Counted from the first letter of the stretch, positions 34,913 through 45,400 are shown. The stretch: 64,000 nucleotides of DNA from Lachnospiraceae bacterium AM48-27BH (GCA_003478355.1 QUFC01000009.1:1-64000); one strand, 5' to 3'. The notes: a model not told the origin generated them from the sequence alone. A program made the numbers and translations.

Positions 34913-35230
34913 CTAATTGGCGGCTTTTAAAATGATCTCGTCCGGGTTTACTAATCCCAGCTTCTCTTTGGCAACTTTCTCAATATACTGCTTTGTCTGG
35001 ACATAGACCCGCTTTTCTTCTAAGTCTTCCGCCCGCTTCTTCTCTTCTTCCACCTGCGCCCGGAGATTCTCCTCACGCACCTGGTATTCCAGATCCTTAG
35101 CCCGAAGGGAAGACGATCTGGCGTTGACCACCAGCGCCATACTAAATATTACAAAAACGATGCCAATCAAAGCCATGCGGTTGCCCTGGCGATCCCGCTT
35201 CCTGCGTTTCGGCCTTCTCGTTTCTTTCAT
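34913..35230 (-). CDS. divIC: Septum formation initiator, DivIC/FtsL-like
   Basis: 105 residues. A basic N-terminus (KETRRPKRRKRDRQ), one membrane helix (ALIGIVFVIFSMALVV, about 20-36), a coiled coil rich in E, K and R (about 40-80) and the DivIC-type ending YIEKVAKEKLGLVNPDEIIL. It is part of the FtsQBL-like divisome complex outside the membrane. Located between yabQ and spoIIE, the usual position in Firmicutes. Confidence 0.9.
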   Translation of the reverse strand: MKETRRPKRRKRDRQGNRMALIGIVFVIFSMALVVNARSSSLRAKDLEYQVREENLRAQVEEEKKRAEDLEEKRVYVQTKQYIEKVAKEKLGLVNPDEIILKAAN

Positions 35231-35282
35231 GATCCATCACCTTTTATGTAAACTTGTAAACTTCCTAAATTTCCTGGATTTC

Positions 35283-35705
35283 CTATTTCATTCTAAGAGA
35301 TTTACATATCTTTTTCAAGTAATTTCTCAATTTTCTTCCCACAATTCGCTCATATAAGATCATTCCCAGACCAACTGCGCCGATGGCATAAAAACGGATG
35401 GTGCCATTCTGGTACACATAGAGCATATCAAAGGTCTGAAACCCACAGTATACAAAATACAACAGATCTTCCAGATTCACAGCCAGTGTTCCATGAGGCA
35501 GCGCCGCCCGGAACACCCGGAGCATGTCATAGAGGATCATCAGCCACACACCCATGGTCAGACTGACTCCAAATAATCGCGTCTCTGCTGTAAGCTGACC
35601 CCACATCCCTGTCGCCGTCTGCATCCACATTTCCATCACCGTTCCTGTCCCTGTCGCATCACCGTCCACCGGCTTCCACAACAGCATTCCATCTATTCCC
35701 ACCAT
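35283..35705 (-). CDS. yabQ: Spore cortex biosynthesis protein YabQ
   Basis: 140 residues with about three membrane helices. It contains the family pattern VWLMILYDMLRVFRAALPH...LEDLLYFVYCGFQTFDMLYVYQNGTIRFYAIGAVGLGMILY. YabQ is needed for spore cortex formation in Bacillus and sits in the forespore outer membrane. It follows yabP by 12 bases. Confidence 0.9.
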   Translation of the reverse strand: MVGIDGMLLWKPVDGDATGTGTVMEMWMQTATGMWGQLTAETRLFGVSLTMGVWLMILYDMLRVFRAALPHGTLAVNLEDLLYFVYCGFQTFDMLYVYQNGTIRFYAIGAVGLGMILYERIVGRKLRNYLKKICKSLRMK

Positions 35706-35717
35706 TCCCGTCTTTTC

Positions 35718-36008
35718 TCAACGGAACAGGCGGTTAAACAGCGACTCACCTGATTTATGCAGAGATTCATTGGAAGAATACGCCAGGCTGTCGATCTGCC
35801 CCTCCAGATCTGCCTCTCCCTTCTCCAGGGTCAGACGGTTCATATGCAGATTCTTCCCCTTGATGGTCAGAAGCCCCAGCTCCGTGTCCAGCACCACCTG
35901 GTTTTCATCAAATGCAACAACATCTTTCACACCAGTCAACATCACACTGCCCCGGTTCTGCAGCGTCAATTTGTGACTGCCCATCTGGATCTTCTCTTCC
36001 ATCGCCAT
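35718..36008 (-). CDS. yabP: Sporulation protein YabP
   Basis: 96 residues from ATG 36008 (GGGGAGGTCCAGAT upstream); upstream in-frame ATGs lack a good ribosome site. Short beta-rich YabP/YqfC family protein: HKLTLQNRGSVMLTGVKDVVAFDENQVVLDTELGLLTIKGKNLH. In Bacillus it is a mother-cell sporulation protein made with YabQ. Confidence 0.9.
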   Translation of the reverse strand: MAMEEKIQMGSHKLTLQNRGSVMLTGVKDVVAFDENQVVLDTELGLLTIKGKNLHMNRLTLEKGEADLEGQIDSLAYSSNESLHKSGESLFNRLFR

Positions 36009-36093
36009 ATCTGGACCTCCCCGCATACTCATGATGGTCTGCAACTGCTCCGTACTCGTTTCAGTTACACTGTTTTACTATATGCGGATAGGC

Positions 36094-36333
36094 TTACAGA
36101 TATTCAAACATTTCCTTTGCGTCTTCCTTGCGGACGGTCTCCTGTACACTGGTTACCCGTACCTTCACGGATTTGTTGCCAAATGCGATCTCGATCACAT
36201 CACCGGTCTTTACCTCGGCGCTGGCTCTGGCTACCTTGTCATTAAGCATCACGCGGCCACTGTCGCATGCTTCGTTGGCTACGGTTCTTCTTTTGATGAT
36301 TCTGGACACTTTTAAATACTTATCTAATCTCAT
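36094..36333 (-). CDS. rqcP: S4-domain RNA-binding protein RqcP (YabO/HslR-like)
   Basis: 79 residues. The S4 domain is complete: MRLDKYLKVSRIIKRRTVANEACDSGRVMLNDKVARASAEVKTGDVIEI. In Bacillus the orthologue YabO (RqcP) works with RqcH in alanine tailing of stalled nascent chains on 50S subunits. It heads the yabP-yabQ-divIC cluster. Confidence 0.92.
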   Translation of the reverse strand: MRLDKYLKVSRIIKRRTVANEACDSGRVMLNDKVARASAEVKTGDVIEIAFGNKSVKVRVTSVQETVRKEDAKEMFEYL

Positions 36334-36380
36334 ATGTCTGCCCTTTCTTATTCGTGCGTTATGAAAAGAATCCGTGTAAG

Positions 36381-36414
36381 AAAAAGCCCCTTATGATGAA
36401 CCATCACAAGGGGC
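36381..36414 (-). terminator. Terminator of the HU gene
   Basis: On the minus strand GCCCCTTGTGATG and CATCATAAGGGGC arms are followed by TTTTT, 39 bases past the HU stop. Confidence 0.85.
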
Positions 36415-36452
36415 AGCTTATTCCACGTTTCGTGAATCGAAGTAACCGCTGA

Positions 36453-36728
36453 TTAAGCGTTTACCATATCCTTTAATGCTTTACCAACTTTGAATTTTGG
36501 AGTCTTAGTAGCAGCGATGGTCATAGTCTCGCCAGTTCTTGGGTTGCGGCCCTCTCTTGCTGGTCTCTCAGATACTTCGAAAGTACCGAAACCAACTAAC
36601 TGGATCTTACCACCGTTTACTAATTCCTCAGATACAACATCTGTAAAAGCCTTTACTGCCTTCTCTGCGTCTTTTTTGGAAATCTCTGCCTTTTCAGCTA
36701 CTGCTGCGATTAATTCTGTCTTGTTCAT
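36453..36728 (-). CDS. hupA: HU-family DNA-binding protein
   Basis: 91 residues with AGGAGGAAGATAATACA before the ATG. Canonical HU: MNKTELIAAVAEKAEISKKDAEKAVKAF, GFGTFEVSERPAREGRNPRTGE (DNA-clasping arm) and PKFKVGKALKD. It coats and bends DNA. Single-gene unit between spoVT and rqcP with its own terminator. Confidence 0.97.
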   Translation of the reverse strand: MNKTELIAAVAEKAEISKKDAEKAVKAFTDVVSEELVNGGKIQLVGFGTFEVSERPAREGRNPRTGETMTIAATKTPKFKVGKALKDMVNA

Positions 36729-36899
36729 TGTATTATCTTCCTCCTAAAACTTCTGTCTAACATCAGTATTCCTAAACCCGGTTCACCGATACTCTATCAT
36801 TTATATCTTTTTTGCCCTTGTTTGTCAAGGTATTTCCACGTTTTGCGGGCTTTTTTCGGGCTTTTGTTTCCTGTTTTAGGCCGCTTTCTGAAAGTGCTT

Positions 36900-37448
36900 T
36901 CAGCTTTCCATCTGACGCCCCAGAAAACCTGCTGCTGTCTGGGCCAGTTTTAACTCCGTATCACCCATTTTCGTCCGCTGATCCCTGGAAAATAATGCCA
37001 CGCTTCCGATGGCATCCCCCTCGCAGATGATCGGCACGACCACCTCCGCATAGAGCCCTTCCACCTCATCCGGCACCAGATACAAAAAATGTTTGTCTCC
37101 GACTGCCGCCTGAACCGTTTCACGCTCCATGATCACCCGCTCTAACTCCCGGCTGATGGTCTTGGACAGCAGCTCCTTCTTCGGTCCGCCTGCCACCGCC
37201 ACCACCTGGTCCCGGTCCGTGATACACACCATCAGCCCCGAACTCTGCGCCATAGCCTCCGCATACTGACCAGAAAATGCCGTCAGCTCCATCATTGGAG
37301 AATATTTCTTTAAAATAATCTCTCCTTCCCGGTCTGTAAAGATCTCCAGAGGCGTTCCCTCACGCAGCCTCAATGTCCTTCGTATCTCCTTCGGAATGAC
37401 AACTCTGCCAAGATCATCAATTCTTCTTACAATTCCCGTAGCTTTCAT
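36900..37448 (-). CDS. spoVT: Stage V sporulation protein T
   Basis: 182 residues. The N-terminal AbrB-like swapped-hairpin domain MKATGIVRRIDDLGRVVIPKEIRRTLRLREGTPLEIF (1-50) is followed by a GAF-like domain (about 60-180). SpoVT modulates sigma-G-dependent genes in the forespore. GGAGGAATAAACATT precedes the ATG. Length matches Bacillus SpoVT (178). Confidence 0.95.
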   Translation of the reverse strand: MKATGIVRRIDDLGRVVIPKEIRRTLRLREGTPLEIFTDREGEIILKKYSPMMELTAFSGQYAEAMAQSSGLMVCITDRDQVVAVAGGPKKELLSKTISRELERVIMERETVQAAVGDKHFLYLVPDEVEGLYAEVVVPIICEGDAIGSVALFSRDQRTKMGDTELKLAQTAAGFLGRQMES

Positions 37449-37558
37449 AATGTTTATTCCTCCTGCATATCCATTTCCATGGTTTCCATATTGTGTGTCT
37501 TATGGGTAGTATGTGGAAATGCGAGGGGAAATATACACGACTGCTTTCTATATGTCTG

Positions 37559-38755
37559 TCATTCCTGCAGCAACCAGTCTGCTATATCATAAATTTCTAT
37601 CCCTTCATAGCTGTATTTCGGATGCTTTGTCCTGGCAACGATCATTTTCGGATAAGCATCCCGTATCTGAAAAAGCGGAGATACTTCCCGATTAAAAGTC
37701 TCCTCACCCGAAATGTTATCACTCACCTGAATATAGATCTTTTCGCTGCCTCTTTGCGCTACAAAATCTATTTCTTTCTGATACAATTTTCCTACATAAA
37801 CATCATAGCCACGACGAAGCAGTTCCATGCATACGATATTTTCATAAACTCTGCCATAATCCATATTTCTGCTGCCAAGAATTGCATAACGGATACCACT
37901 GTCACAAAGATAGAATTTTTCAGAGTTCTCAAGATACTTCTTCCCCCGAATGTCATAACGCTTAATATCATAAAACACAAACGCATTGCACAGATATTTT
38001 ATATATCTTCCAATCGTTACATGATTTGTCGGAGTATCATTCGCTGTCAGCAGCTGACTGATTTTATTGGGTGAAGTCAGATTACTGACATTATCCATCA
38101 GGAACTCGCTTAATCTTTGCAGAACCAGCGTATCAGGCAAAGCATATTTCTGTACCAGATCTCTGGTTACAATCGTTTCATAAACCTCTTTGATATAATT
38201 GACTCGGTCTTTTTCCGTTCTGTAAGCATAAGAACCGGCAAGTCCTCCCTTTATAGAATAGTCGTCAAACAGCTGATCCGTGTCTGGAATATCATCATTG
38301 TACCTGCAATATTCCTGAAAACTAAATGGAAATACATGAATTTCAATATAACGCCCAGTAAAAAGAGTTGCCAGATCTGCACTTAGCAGAAACGCATTGG
38401 AGCCTGTCACATAGATATCATATTTGCCTTTTGAGTATAGACTGTTGATTGCCAGCTCAAATTTGGGACACATCTGAACTTCATCCACAAAAAGATAATT
38501 TGTTTTTCCTTCCTGATAGTGTTCTTCCACATAAGTGTGCAATGCATGGTATTCCTTCATCTCTTCATAAGCCAGATCCATAAAGTCAATAAAAATAATA
38601 TTAATATTTTCAAAATGACCTTTCAGATACTCAATATATGCCTGCATCAATTTTGACTTACCAGAACGACGGATACCCGTAATAATCTTGATATCAGGAG
38701 TTCCATTCAATTCGATCATTCTATCAAGGTATTTTTCTCTCATAATGGTTTTCAT
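37559..38755 (-). CDS. AAA ATPase with DUF4143 C-terminal domain
   Basis: 398 residues from ATG 38755 (GGTGGCGAT upstream). N-terminal ATPase: Walker A GIRRSGKSKL (27-36), Walker B YLFVDEVQM, sensor VTGSNAFLL. A C-terminal PD-(D/E)XK-like DUF4143 domain is suggested by YENIVCMELLRRGYDVYVGKLYQKEIDFVAQ. This family is common in Firmicutes and archaea, often in many copies; its function is unknown, though a mobile or stress-related role is suspected. The upstream region has several TTTTTTGAAACCG repeats. Confidence 0.88.
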   Translation of the reverse strand: MKTIMREKYLDRMIELNGTPDIKIITGIRRSGKSKLMQAYIEYLKGHFENINIIFIDFMDLAYEEMKEYHALHTYVEEHYQEGKTNYLFVDEVQMCPKFELAINSLYSKGKYDIYVTGSNAFLLSADLATLFTGRYIEIHVFPFSFQEYCRYNDDIPDTDQLFDDYSIKGGLAGSYAYRTEKDRVNYIKEVYETIVTRDLVQKYALPDTLVLQRLSEFLMDNVSNLTSPNKISQLLTANDTPTNHVTIGRYIKYLCNAFVFYDIKRYDIRGKKYLENSEKFYLCDSGIRYAILGSRNMDYGRVYENIVCMELLRRGYDVYVGKLYQKEIDFVAQRGSEKIYIQVSDNISGEETFNREVSPLFQIRDAYPKMIVARTKHPKYSYEGIEIYDIADWLLQE

Positions 38756-38989
38756 ATCGCCACCCACTTTCAAAAATTGAAAAATTTTTATTTTTTGAAA
38801 CCGTACTATAACATCAATTATACCGTCTACAAGTAGTATATGCAAGCTGCTGGTTTCAAAATTGTAAACTTTTTCATTTTTTGAAACCGGTCTTCAAGTC
38901 GAACGTCCGGCCGTACACAACTTTTCCTTGTCATACCTGAAAAACTTTCTTAATTTTACAGGCTTTTGGTGTTACAACTAAAAAAGAAT
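38756..38989. other. Upstream region with repeated TTTGAAACC motifs
   Basis: TTTTTTGAAACCG occurs at about 38792-38804 and 38876-38888, with an inverted GGTTTCAAAA near 38852, suggesting an operator set for the ATPase gene. At about 38891-38908 lies CTTCAAGTCGAACGTCCG, also present at 47700 as the left end of another repeat copy. No gene is seen. Confidence 0.5.
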
Positions 38990-39112
38990 CCTGCTTGCAG
39001 GATTCTCCGCCTGCGGCGGGTCGCTTTAGCGACACTCTTCCACTTCGCCGCAGTGCGATCCTTAGCGGAGCGTTTTTTGTGTCATAGGACGAAGTTTCCT
39101 ATGACACAAAAA
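38990..39112 (+). repeat. Dispersed nested-hairpin element, copy 3
   Basis: Hairpin A AGAATCCTGC / GCAGGATTCT, stem CTGCGGCG / CGCCGCAG around GTCGC-TTTA-GCGAC, core GATCCTTAGCGGAGCG, and a perfect long stem TTTTTTGTGTCATAGGA / TCCTATGACACAAAAAA. The cleanest copy; it ends in the A tract of the next terminator. Confidence 0.85.
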
Positions 39113-39145
39113 AGACTGCCACAGCATTCCCTTCCTGTGACAGTC
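39108..39145 (-). terminator. Terminator of the FKBP gene
   Basis: On the minus strand GACTGTCACAG and CTGTGGCAGTC arms are followed by six T (39108-39113), 14 bases past the FKBP stop. Confidence 0.85.
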
Positions 39146-39158
39146 CCCTCTCAACTTC

Positions 39159-39599
39159 TTATTTTACTTCCACTAACTCAATTTTAAAATTCAGTTCTTT
39201 CCCCGCCATCTCATGATTCGCATCAAAGGTAATGGTCTTCTCCTCTTTTGCAATCACTTTCACCGGGAATGGCTGACCATACTGATTGCTTAAATACACC
39301 TGCTGTCCAACCTCCAGATTCTCGGAACCTGGCAGCTGTGCGATCTCCAGTTCGAAAATAGCCTGTGGATCTGGCTGGCCATATGCCTCTTCTGGCATTA
39401 AGTGGATCTCTTTTACCTCGCCCACTTCCATATCTGCCACTGCCGCGTCAAAGCCCTTGATCATCTGGCCTGCGCCGCATACGAACTCTAACGGCTCGCC
39501 GCGGTCGTAAGAAGAGTCGAACTGTGTTCCATCATTAAAAGTTCCCTTGTAATGGGTGCGGCAGGTCTTGCCTACATTGCGTCCTGTAATTGTATCCAT
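39159..39599 (-). CDS. FKBP-type peptidyl-prolyl isomerase, SlyD-like
   Basis: 146 residues from ATG 39599 (GGAGGAATCAATCAC upstream). FKBP features: THYKGTFNDGTQFDSSYDRGEPLEFVCGAGQMIKGFDAAVADMEVGE. The insert-in-flap domain of SlyD-type proteins follows (PEEAYGQPDPQAIFELE...NHEMAGKELNF). It catalyses proline cis-trans isomerisation and acts as a folding chaperone. The His-rich metal tail of E. coli SlyD is absent. Confidence 0.92.
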   Translation of the reverse strand: MDTITGRNVGKTCRTHYKGTFNDGTQFDSSYDRGEPLEFVCGAGQMIKGFDAAVADMEVGEVKEIHLMPEEAYGQPDPQAIFELEIAQLPGSENLEVGQQVYLSNQYGQPFPVKVIAKEEKTITFDANHEMAGKELNFKIELVEVK

Positions 39600-39682
39600 G
39601 TGATTGATTCCTCCGTCTTCTAGGTGGCAAAACTTTTGACACCCATATTTTATTAATAACTCATACATTGTCTTTTAGTATA

Positions 39683-40282
39683 CTAGAAAACTACCATTTG
39701 GGAAACCCATTTCTTTACCTGTTCTCCTACCTCTTCCGCTGTGAGTCCATCCACACAGAACCAGTCGGTATCCTTGCGTTCCCGGAACCAGGCTTTCTTC
39801 AATGGCATCAGATGTTTCAGATAATACTCGAAAAATTCCCGGCTTCGCGTGGAATCCGCTTCTTTATGCGCCCTTAACGTTTCTTCCGAAGCATCTAAAA
39901 ATAGAATTCTCGCTGGCATACACGCCCGTACCGCTTCCAATTCCGATTTTAATGCACTCGCAATCTCCCAATTTTTTCCCATACTTTTGGGATAATTCAG
40001 CGTGTAAAATTCAATTTCCTCTGCCCCAAAATCCATAATACTGACCGGATGTGTGATAGCTTCCTCATACCTGGCAATTTCATTTTTCAGCCATAGTTTC
40101 TGGATTTCCAAATAATCCTCATATTGATTCTTATCCAATTTTCTTCGTTTTACCTCTTCAATCACATGGCGGTTCGATTCGAAGCTAACAGAAATACGTG
40201 GTTCCTGTATTTGTAAATACTGAACGGCGGTTGTTTTCCCTGTCGCCATGCAGCCTTGAAGAGAAAGTACAACAGGTTTCAT
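39683..40282 (-). CDS. Small P-loop kinase/ATPase
   Basis: 199 residues with AAAGAGGGAAATTT before the ATG. Walker A GCMATGKTT (about 10-18) and a LFLDASEETLRAHKEADSTRSREFFEYY segment like the lid of nucleoside or nucleotide kinases. The pattern fits an AAA_33/dNK-like small-molecule kinase, but the substrate cannot be inferred. It follows the antiporter gene by 12 bases, so they share a transcript. Confidence 0.7.
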   Translation of the reverse strand: MKPVVLSLQGCMATGKTTAVQYLQIQEPRISVSFESNRHVIEEVKRRKLDKNQYEDYLEIQKLWLKNEIARYEEAITHPVSIMDFGAEEIEFYTLNYPKSMGKNWEIASALKSELEAVRACMPARILFLDASEETLRAHKEADSTRSREFFEYYLKHLMPLKKAWFRERKDTDWFCVDGLTAEEVGEQVKKWVSQMVVF

Positions 40283-40294
40283 AAATTTCCCTCT

Positions 40295-41782
40295 TTATTT
40301 TGCAAATTTCTTCACGCCTGCCAGTACCGCCGCCATGATTACGAAGGACACCGCCAGCACGATCACCGAATTCTGCACCACGCCAGCGATACAGTAGCCG
40401 ATAAATGACACGGTTGCCACCACTGCCACATACGGGATCTGGGTGGTGACGTGGTTCATATGGTCACACTGCGCGCCTGCTGAGGACATAATGGTAGTAT
40501 CGGAAATCGGAGAACAATGATCGCCGCAGACTGCACCTGCCAGACAGGCGGATACGGTGATCACCAATAGCTCCGACGGCAGGTTGATTCCTGCTATGAT
40601 CGGAAGCAGAATACCGAAAGTTCCCCAGGAAGTTCCTGTGGAAAATGCCAGGAAAATCGCTACTAAGAACACGATAGCCGGAAGCATCGCCGTCATATGA
40701 CTGGCACTTCCCGCAAAAATCGCGCTGACATACTCTCTTGCGCCCAATAAGCTGGTCATATTAGACAGAGTCCATGCAAATGTCAGGATCAGCACCGGAC
40801 TGATCATGGCTTTAAATCCCTCTGGAAACGCATTCATACAGTCCTGGAAGGTAAGAACCCGTCTCACCAGGTAAAATATAATGGTAAACAGCAATGCCGC
40901 CGCAGAACCCATGGAAAGGCTCAAAGAAGCGTCACATCCTGCAAACGCCTTGACAAAGCTTTCACCTTCAAAAAATCCACCGGTATAGATCATTCCCGTC
41001 ACGCAGCATACGATCAGCACCACCACCGGAACCGCCAGATCCACCACAGTTCCCTTGGTAGAAATCGCTCTCATGGAACCGTCATCCGTCACACGGTTTC
41101 CGCAGGTAAACAGATCACCCTTTACCGCATTGTCCTCATGCTTTTTCATCGGTCCAAAATCAATATCAAAAGCAATAATAAGAATAATCATGGCGATGGT
41201 AAGCAGAGAATACAGGTTATAAGGAATAGATCTCATAAACAGATCCAGTCCATCCGTATCCGCCGTCACACCAGCCACTGCCGCTGCCCAGGAAGAAATC
41301 GGTGCGATCATGCACACCGGGGCTGCCGTGGCGTCAATGATATACGCCAGCTTTGCCCTGGAAACATTGTGCTTATCCGTCACCGGACGCATGATGCTTC
41401 CTACGGTCAGACAGTTAAAATAATCATCCACGAAGATCAGGACACCCAGCGCAAAGGTAGCAAACAACGTTCCTTTTCTTGTCTTGATCCGCTTCTGCGC
41501 CCATTTTCCATAAGCCGCTGAACCGCCTGCTCTGTTCATCAGCACCACGATGGTTCCCAGAACCACTAAAAAGATCAGAATTCCCACATGGGAACTATCT
41601 GAAAGCGACGCGATAAAACCATCCCGGAACATCGTGGTATATGCGTCAACGACATGAAACTGTGCATAAAATAACGCTGCCGTGGCAATTCCAACAAACA
41701 GCGAACTATACACCTCCTTGGTGATCAGCGCCAGTACGATTGCCACAACCGGCGGCACCAGAGACCAGAATGTTGCATACAT
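40295..41782 (-). CDS. NhaC-family Na+/H+ antiporter
   Basis: 495 residues from ATG 41782 (GGAGGGATTTTTTATT upstream), with 11-13 membrane segments. Family signatures: FVDDYFNCLTVGSIMRPVTDKHNVSRAKLAYIIDATAAPVCMIAPISSWA and FSTGTSWGTFGILLPI...CGDHCSPISDTTIMSSAGAQCDHMNHV. NhaC-type carriers exchange Na+ for protons, or sometimes organic acids or amino acids. It lies downstream of mfd. Confidence 0.88.
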   Translation of the reverse strand: MYATFWSLVPPVVAIVLALITKEVYSSLFVGIATAALFYAQFHVVDAYTTMFRDGFIASLSDSSHVGILIFLVVLGTIVVLMNRAGGSAAYGKWAQKRIKTRKGTLFATFALGVLIFVDDYFNCLTVGSIMRPVTDKHNVSRAKLAYIIDATAAPVCMIAPISSWAAAVAGVTADTDGLDLFMRSIPYNLYSLLTIAMIILIIAFDIDFGPMKKHEDNAVKGDLFTCGNRVTDDGSMRAISTKGTVVDLAVPVVVLIVCCVTGMIYTGGFFEGESFVKAFAGCDASLSLSMGSAAALLFTIIFYLVRRVLTFQDCMNAFPEGFKAMISPVLILTFAWTLSNMTSLLGAREYVSAIFAGSASHMTAMLPAIVFLVAIFLAFSTGTSWGTFGILLPIIAGINLPSELLVITVSACLAGAVCGDHCSPISDTTIMSSAGAQCDHMNHVTTQIPYVAVVATVSFIGYCIAGVVQNSVIVLAVSFVIMAAVLAGVKKFAK

Positions 41783-41859
41783 AATAAAAAATCCCTCCAT
41801 AAACAAATAACATTTCGTCTTATAAAACGTATCTGTTATGGAGGGAAATGTCAAGCATT

Positions 41860-44800
41860 TTATTTCTTCACGCACAATTCCTGCAGCCGTTTCAATATCT
41901 CCTGCGCCTTGTCTGCCATAGACAAACAATCCTGGTTTTTCTTATTCCGTTCCTGATACAGAAATCCCGGTGTCTCACCCATCTGCATCTTTAACGCCCC
42001 TTTGTACTCTGCCACCAGCGTCGGAATGCCCTCGGTGTTTAACTTCGCCTTCGGGAACATGGAGATTCGTACCTCCTGGCGGTTGATCCCCACCTCAGTC
42101 ACGTATGTCTGGTGAGCCAGCGCCTTGATGAGGGCGATCCGCAGCAGATTGTCCACAGCCTTTGGAATATCCCCGAACCGGTCGATCAGCTCATCCTGCA
42201 TATCCATATATTCTTCCTCAGACTCGATGGCAGAGATCCGCTTATACACATCCAGCTTCTGATATTCATTCTTAATATAAGAAACCGGAATGTACGCATC
42301 GATATCGCAGTCTACCACCGTCTGGAAATCCTCTTCCTCGTCCCGTTTTCCGCGCAGGGCTTCCACCGCCTGATTTAACAGCTTGCAGTACAGGTCATAA
42401 CCGACAGCTCCATATGCCCATGCTGCTCCGCGCCCAGTACATTTCCGGCGCCACGGATCTCCAGATCACGCATGGCAATCTTGATGCCAGAGCCTAACTC
42501 CGTAAATTCACGGATAGCCTGAAGCCGCTTTTCTGCCACTTCTTTTAACACCTTATCCCGCTTATACATCAAAAACGCATAAGAAGTCCTGCTGGAACGG
42601 CCCACACGGCCCCTTAACTGGTAAAGCTGGGACAGACCCATATGGTCTGCGTCCTGAATGATCATGGTATTCGCGTTAGAAATGTCCAGTCCGGTCTCGA
42701 TGATGGTAGTAGACACCAGCACATCGATGTCGCCGTTGATGAAATCCAGCATGATCTTCTCTAACTGGTGCTCATGCATCTGCCCGTGGGCGAACACCAC
42801 ATTGGCATCCGGCACTAATTGTGCCACATGGTTTGCCACCTCCTCAATATCCTTCACCCGGTTGTATACATAATACACCTGTCCCCCTCTGGCCAGCTCC
42901 CGTTTTATACCTTCCCGGACCATCTCATCATTGTATTCCATCACATAGGTCTGGATCGGTACACGGTCCACCGGCGGTTCCTCCAGCACACTCATATCCC
43001 GGATTCCCACCAGGCTCATGTGAAGCGTTCGCGGAATCGGAGTTGCCGTCAACGTCAGAACATCCACATTTTCCCTTAATTTCTTGATCTTTTCCTTATC
43101 TGATACACCAAACCGCTGCTCCTCATCGATGATCAGCAATCCCAGATCTTTAAAATGCACATCCTTTGACAATACCCGATGTGTTCCAATGACCACATCC
43201 ACCAGACCCTTTTTTAAGTCTTCCAGGGTCTTTTTCACCTGCGAGGGTGTGCGGAAACGGGATAACAGGTCCACCCGCACCGGGAAATCCTTCATTCGCT
43301 GGACAAAGGTATTGTAATGCTGCTGGGCCAGAATGGTGGTCGGCACCAGATACACCACCTGCTTTCCGTCCTGCAGTGCCTTAAAAGCCGCCCGAAGCGC
43401 GATCTCCGTCTTGCCATAGCCTACGTCACCGCAGATCAGACGGTCCATGATCTTCCGGCTCTCCATGTCTTTCTTGGTGGCGTCAATGGCCTCCAGCTGA
43501 TCGTCGGTCTCATCATATGGGAACAATTCCTCAAACTCCCGCTGCCACACGGTGTCCTCGCTGTACTGGAAACCATTAGAATCCTGTCTGGCGGCATAAA
43601 GCTCCACCAGGTCTTTCGCAATCTCCTTGACCGCCCCCTTCACCCTGGCCTTGGTTTTCTTCCACTGTTCACCGCCTAATTTATTCAGCTTCGGCGCTTT
43701 GGCGTCGCTTCCGGCGTATTTCTGGATGCCGTCTAAACGGGTGGCTGGCAGATACAGGTTTCCGCCGTCCGCGTACTCGATCTTCAGATAATCCTTGATC
43801 ACTTTATCCTGCTCGATCTTCTCGATGCCCCGGTAAATGCCCAGTCCATGGTCCTCATGGACCACGTAATCACCAATGGAAAGCTCCGTGAAGCTCTGGA
43901 TCTTCTTGCCCTCATAGGAGGTCTTTTTCTTTCTCCGCTTCTTTTTGCTGCCGCCGAACATATCGCCCTCAGTGATCACCACAAACTTGATCTGCGGATA
44001 CTCAAAGCCCCGGTGCAGCACACCATAAGTCACCAGGATCTCTCCAGGCTGCACACTCCGCTCCGGATCATCCGTACAGAAAGCGCTCAGTTCATACTCT
44101 CTCAAATCCCCCGCCAGACGGCTTGCACGGGTCCTGGAGCCGGACAGCAGGACCACCCGGTATTTCTCCTTTTTCCACCGCTTTAAATCTCCGATCAGCA
44201 TCTCAAAACTGTTCTGATAGGAGTTGATATTTCTCGTCTGGATGCTGTAACGGTTCTTGATCTCCTGTCCCGGAAGCTTCTGTTCCAATCCGGTGACACA
44301 GACCGTATGAGGCGTTTCCAGCTCCGCCAATGTCTCCCGTATCGAATAGAGAAGAGAGGTCTGCTCCGGCAGAAGATAACCCTTTTCCAGCCGGTTCATC
44401 ATGCTTTCCCGGAATTCCGTCTCCACCGCTTCTCCCCGCTCCTTTAAGCGGATAGGTTCGTCTAAGAACACCGCTGTCTCTTCCGCAGGAAAATATTCAG
44501 CAAATGACACCGTATCCTGACAAAAATAGGTGAGATAACTGTCCAGAGACCCGGTTGCCATGCCATCCTTCAGATTTTCCTTGAATTCTTCGATGATCGA
44601 ACGAATCCTATGGGCTTCTTCTGTCTGAAACTGCTCCCGCAAGGTCTTTTCATAAGATTTTTCCGATTTCGTGATCCACTCCAGTCCCATCTCCACCTGC
44701 TCCGGTGTCAGCACAATCTCCGTGGCCGGGTACAGCACCACCTCTTCCAGCTGCTCCACCGACCGCTGGCTCTCCGGATCAAAGCTGCGGATGGAATCCA

Positions 44801-45395
44801 CCTCATCGCCCCACAGCTCGATCCTGACTGGAAGCTCCTCCGTCAGCGGGAAAATATCCACAATGCCACCGCGGATGGAGAACTGTCCCATACCGTCTAC
44901 CTGTGCCATGCGCTCGTAGCCTAAGGCCACCAGCCGCTTTCTCCATTCCTCAATATCGATCACCTCTCCCTGGCTCACCGTCAGGATCTGGCTCTCTACC
45001 ATGGAAAGTGGCAGCAAATGATCCATAAGGCCATCAATGGTAGTCACCACCACGCCGCTTTTTTTCTCGATCAGATGCCGCAGCACCTGCATCCGCTCCC
45101 TGGTGATCAGGTTGCCGTGGATATCTGCATTATAAAAAAGAAGGTCCTTGGCCGGATACAGCCAGACTGCGTCTGTAAAGCACCGGAAATCCTCATAGAT
45201 TTCCTTCGCTCTGGAGTCGTCGTAAGTTACCACTAACTTCCAGGGCAGTGTCTCCCCGGCCTCCCACATCAGATGAACCTTCTGGGAATCCATGCACCCG
45301 CTGATCTGAACCGGCCCTTTTCCCCGGTTGAGATCCCGATTCAGTTCTTCATACTCCGCCAGTTCTGTCAGCGGATTCACAAATACCCTGCTCAT
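41860..45395 (-). CDS. mfd: Transcription-repair coupling factor Mfd (frame broken by one base)
   Basis: About 1178 residues if the frame is repaired. Order: UvrB-homology region, the RNA-polymerase-interacting CarD-like domain ([19 protein letters not shown]), helicase motifs ([72 protein letters not shown]), and the C-terminal TRCF domain ([24 protein letters not shown]). Mfd removes stalled RNA polymerase and recruits UvrA. Near 42404 one missing base in [13 protein letters not shown] shifts the frame; the rest is intact on both sides, so a sequence error is likely. Downstream of pth. Confidence 0.93.
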
Positions 45396-45400
45396 AATTT

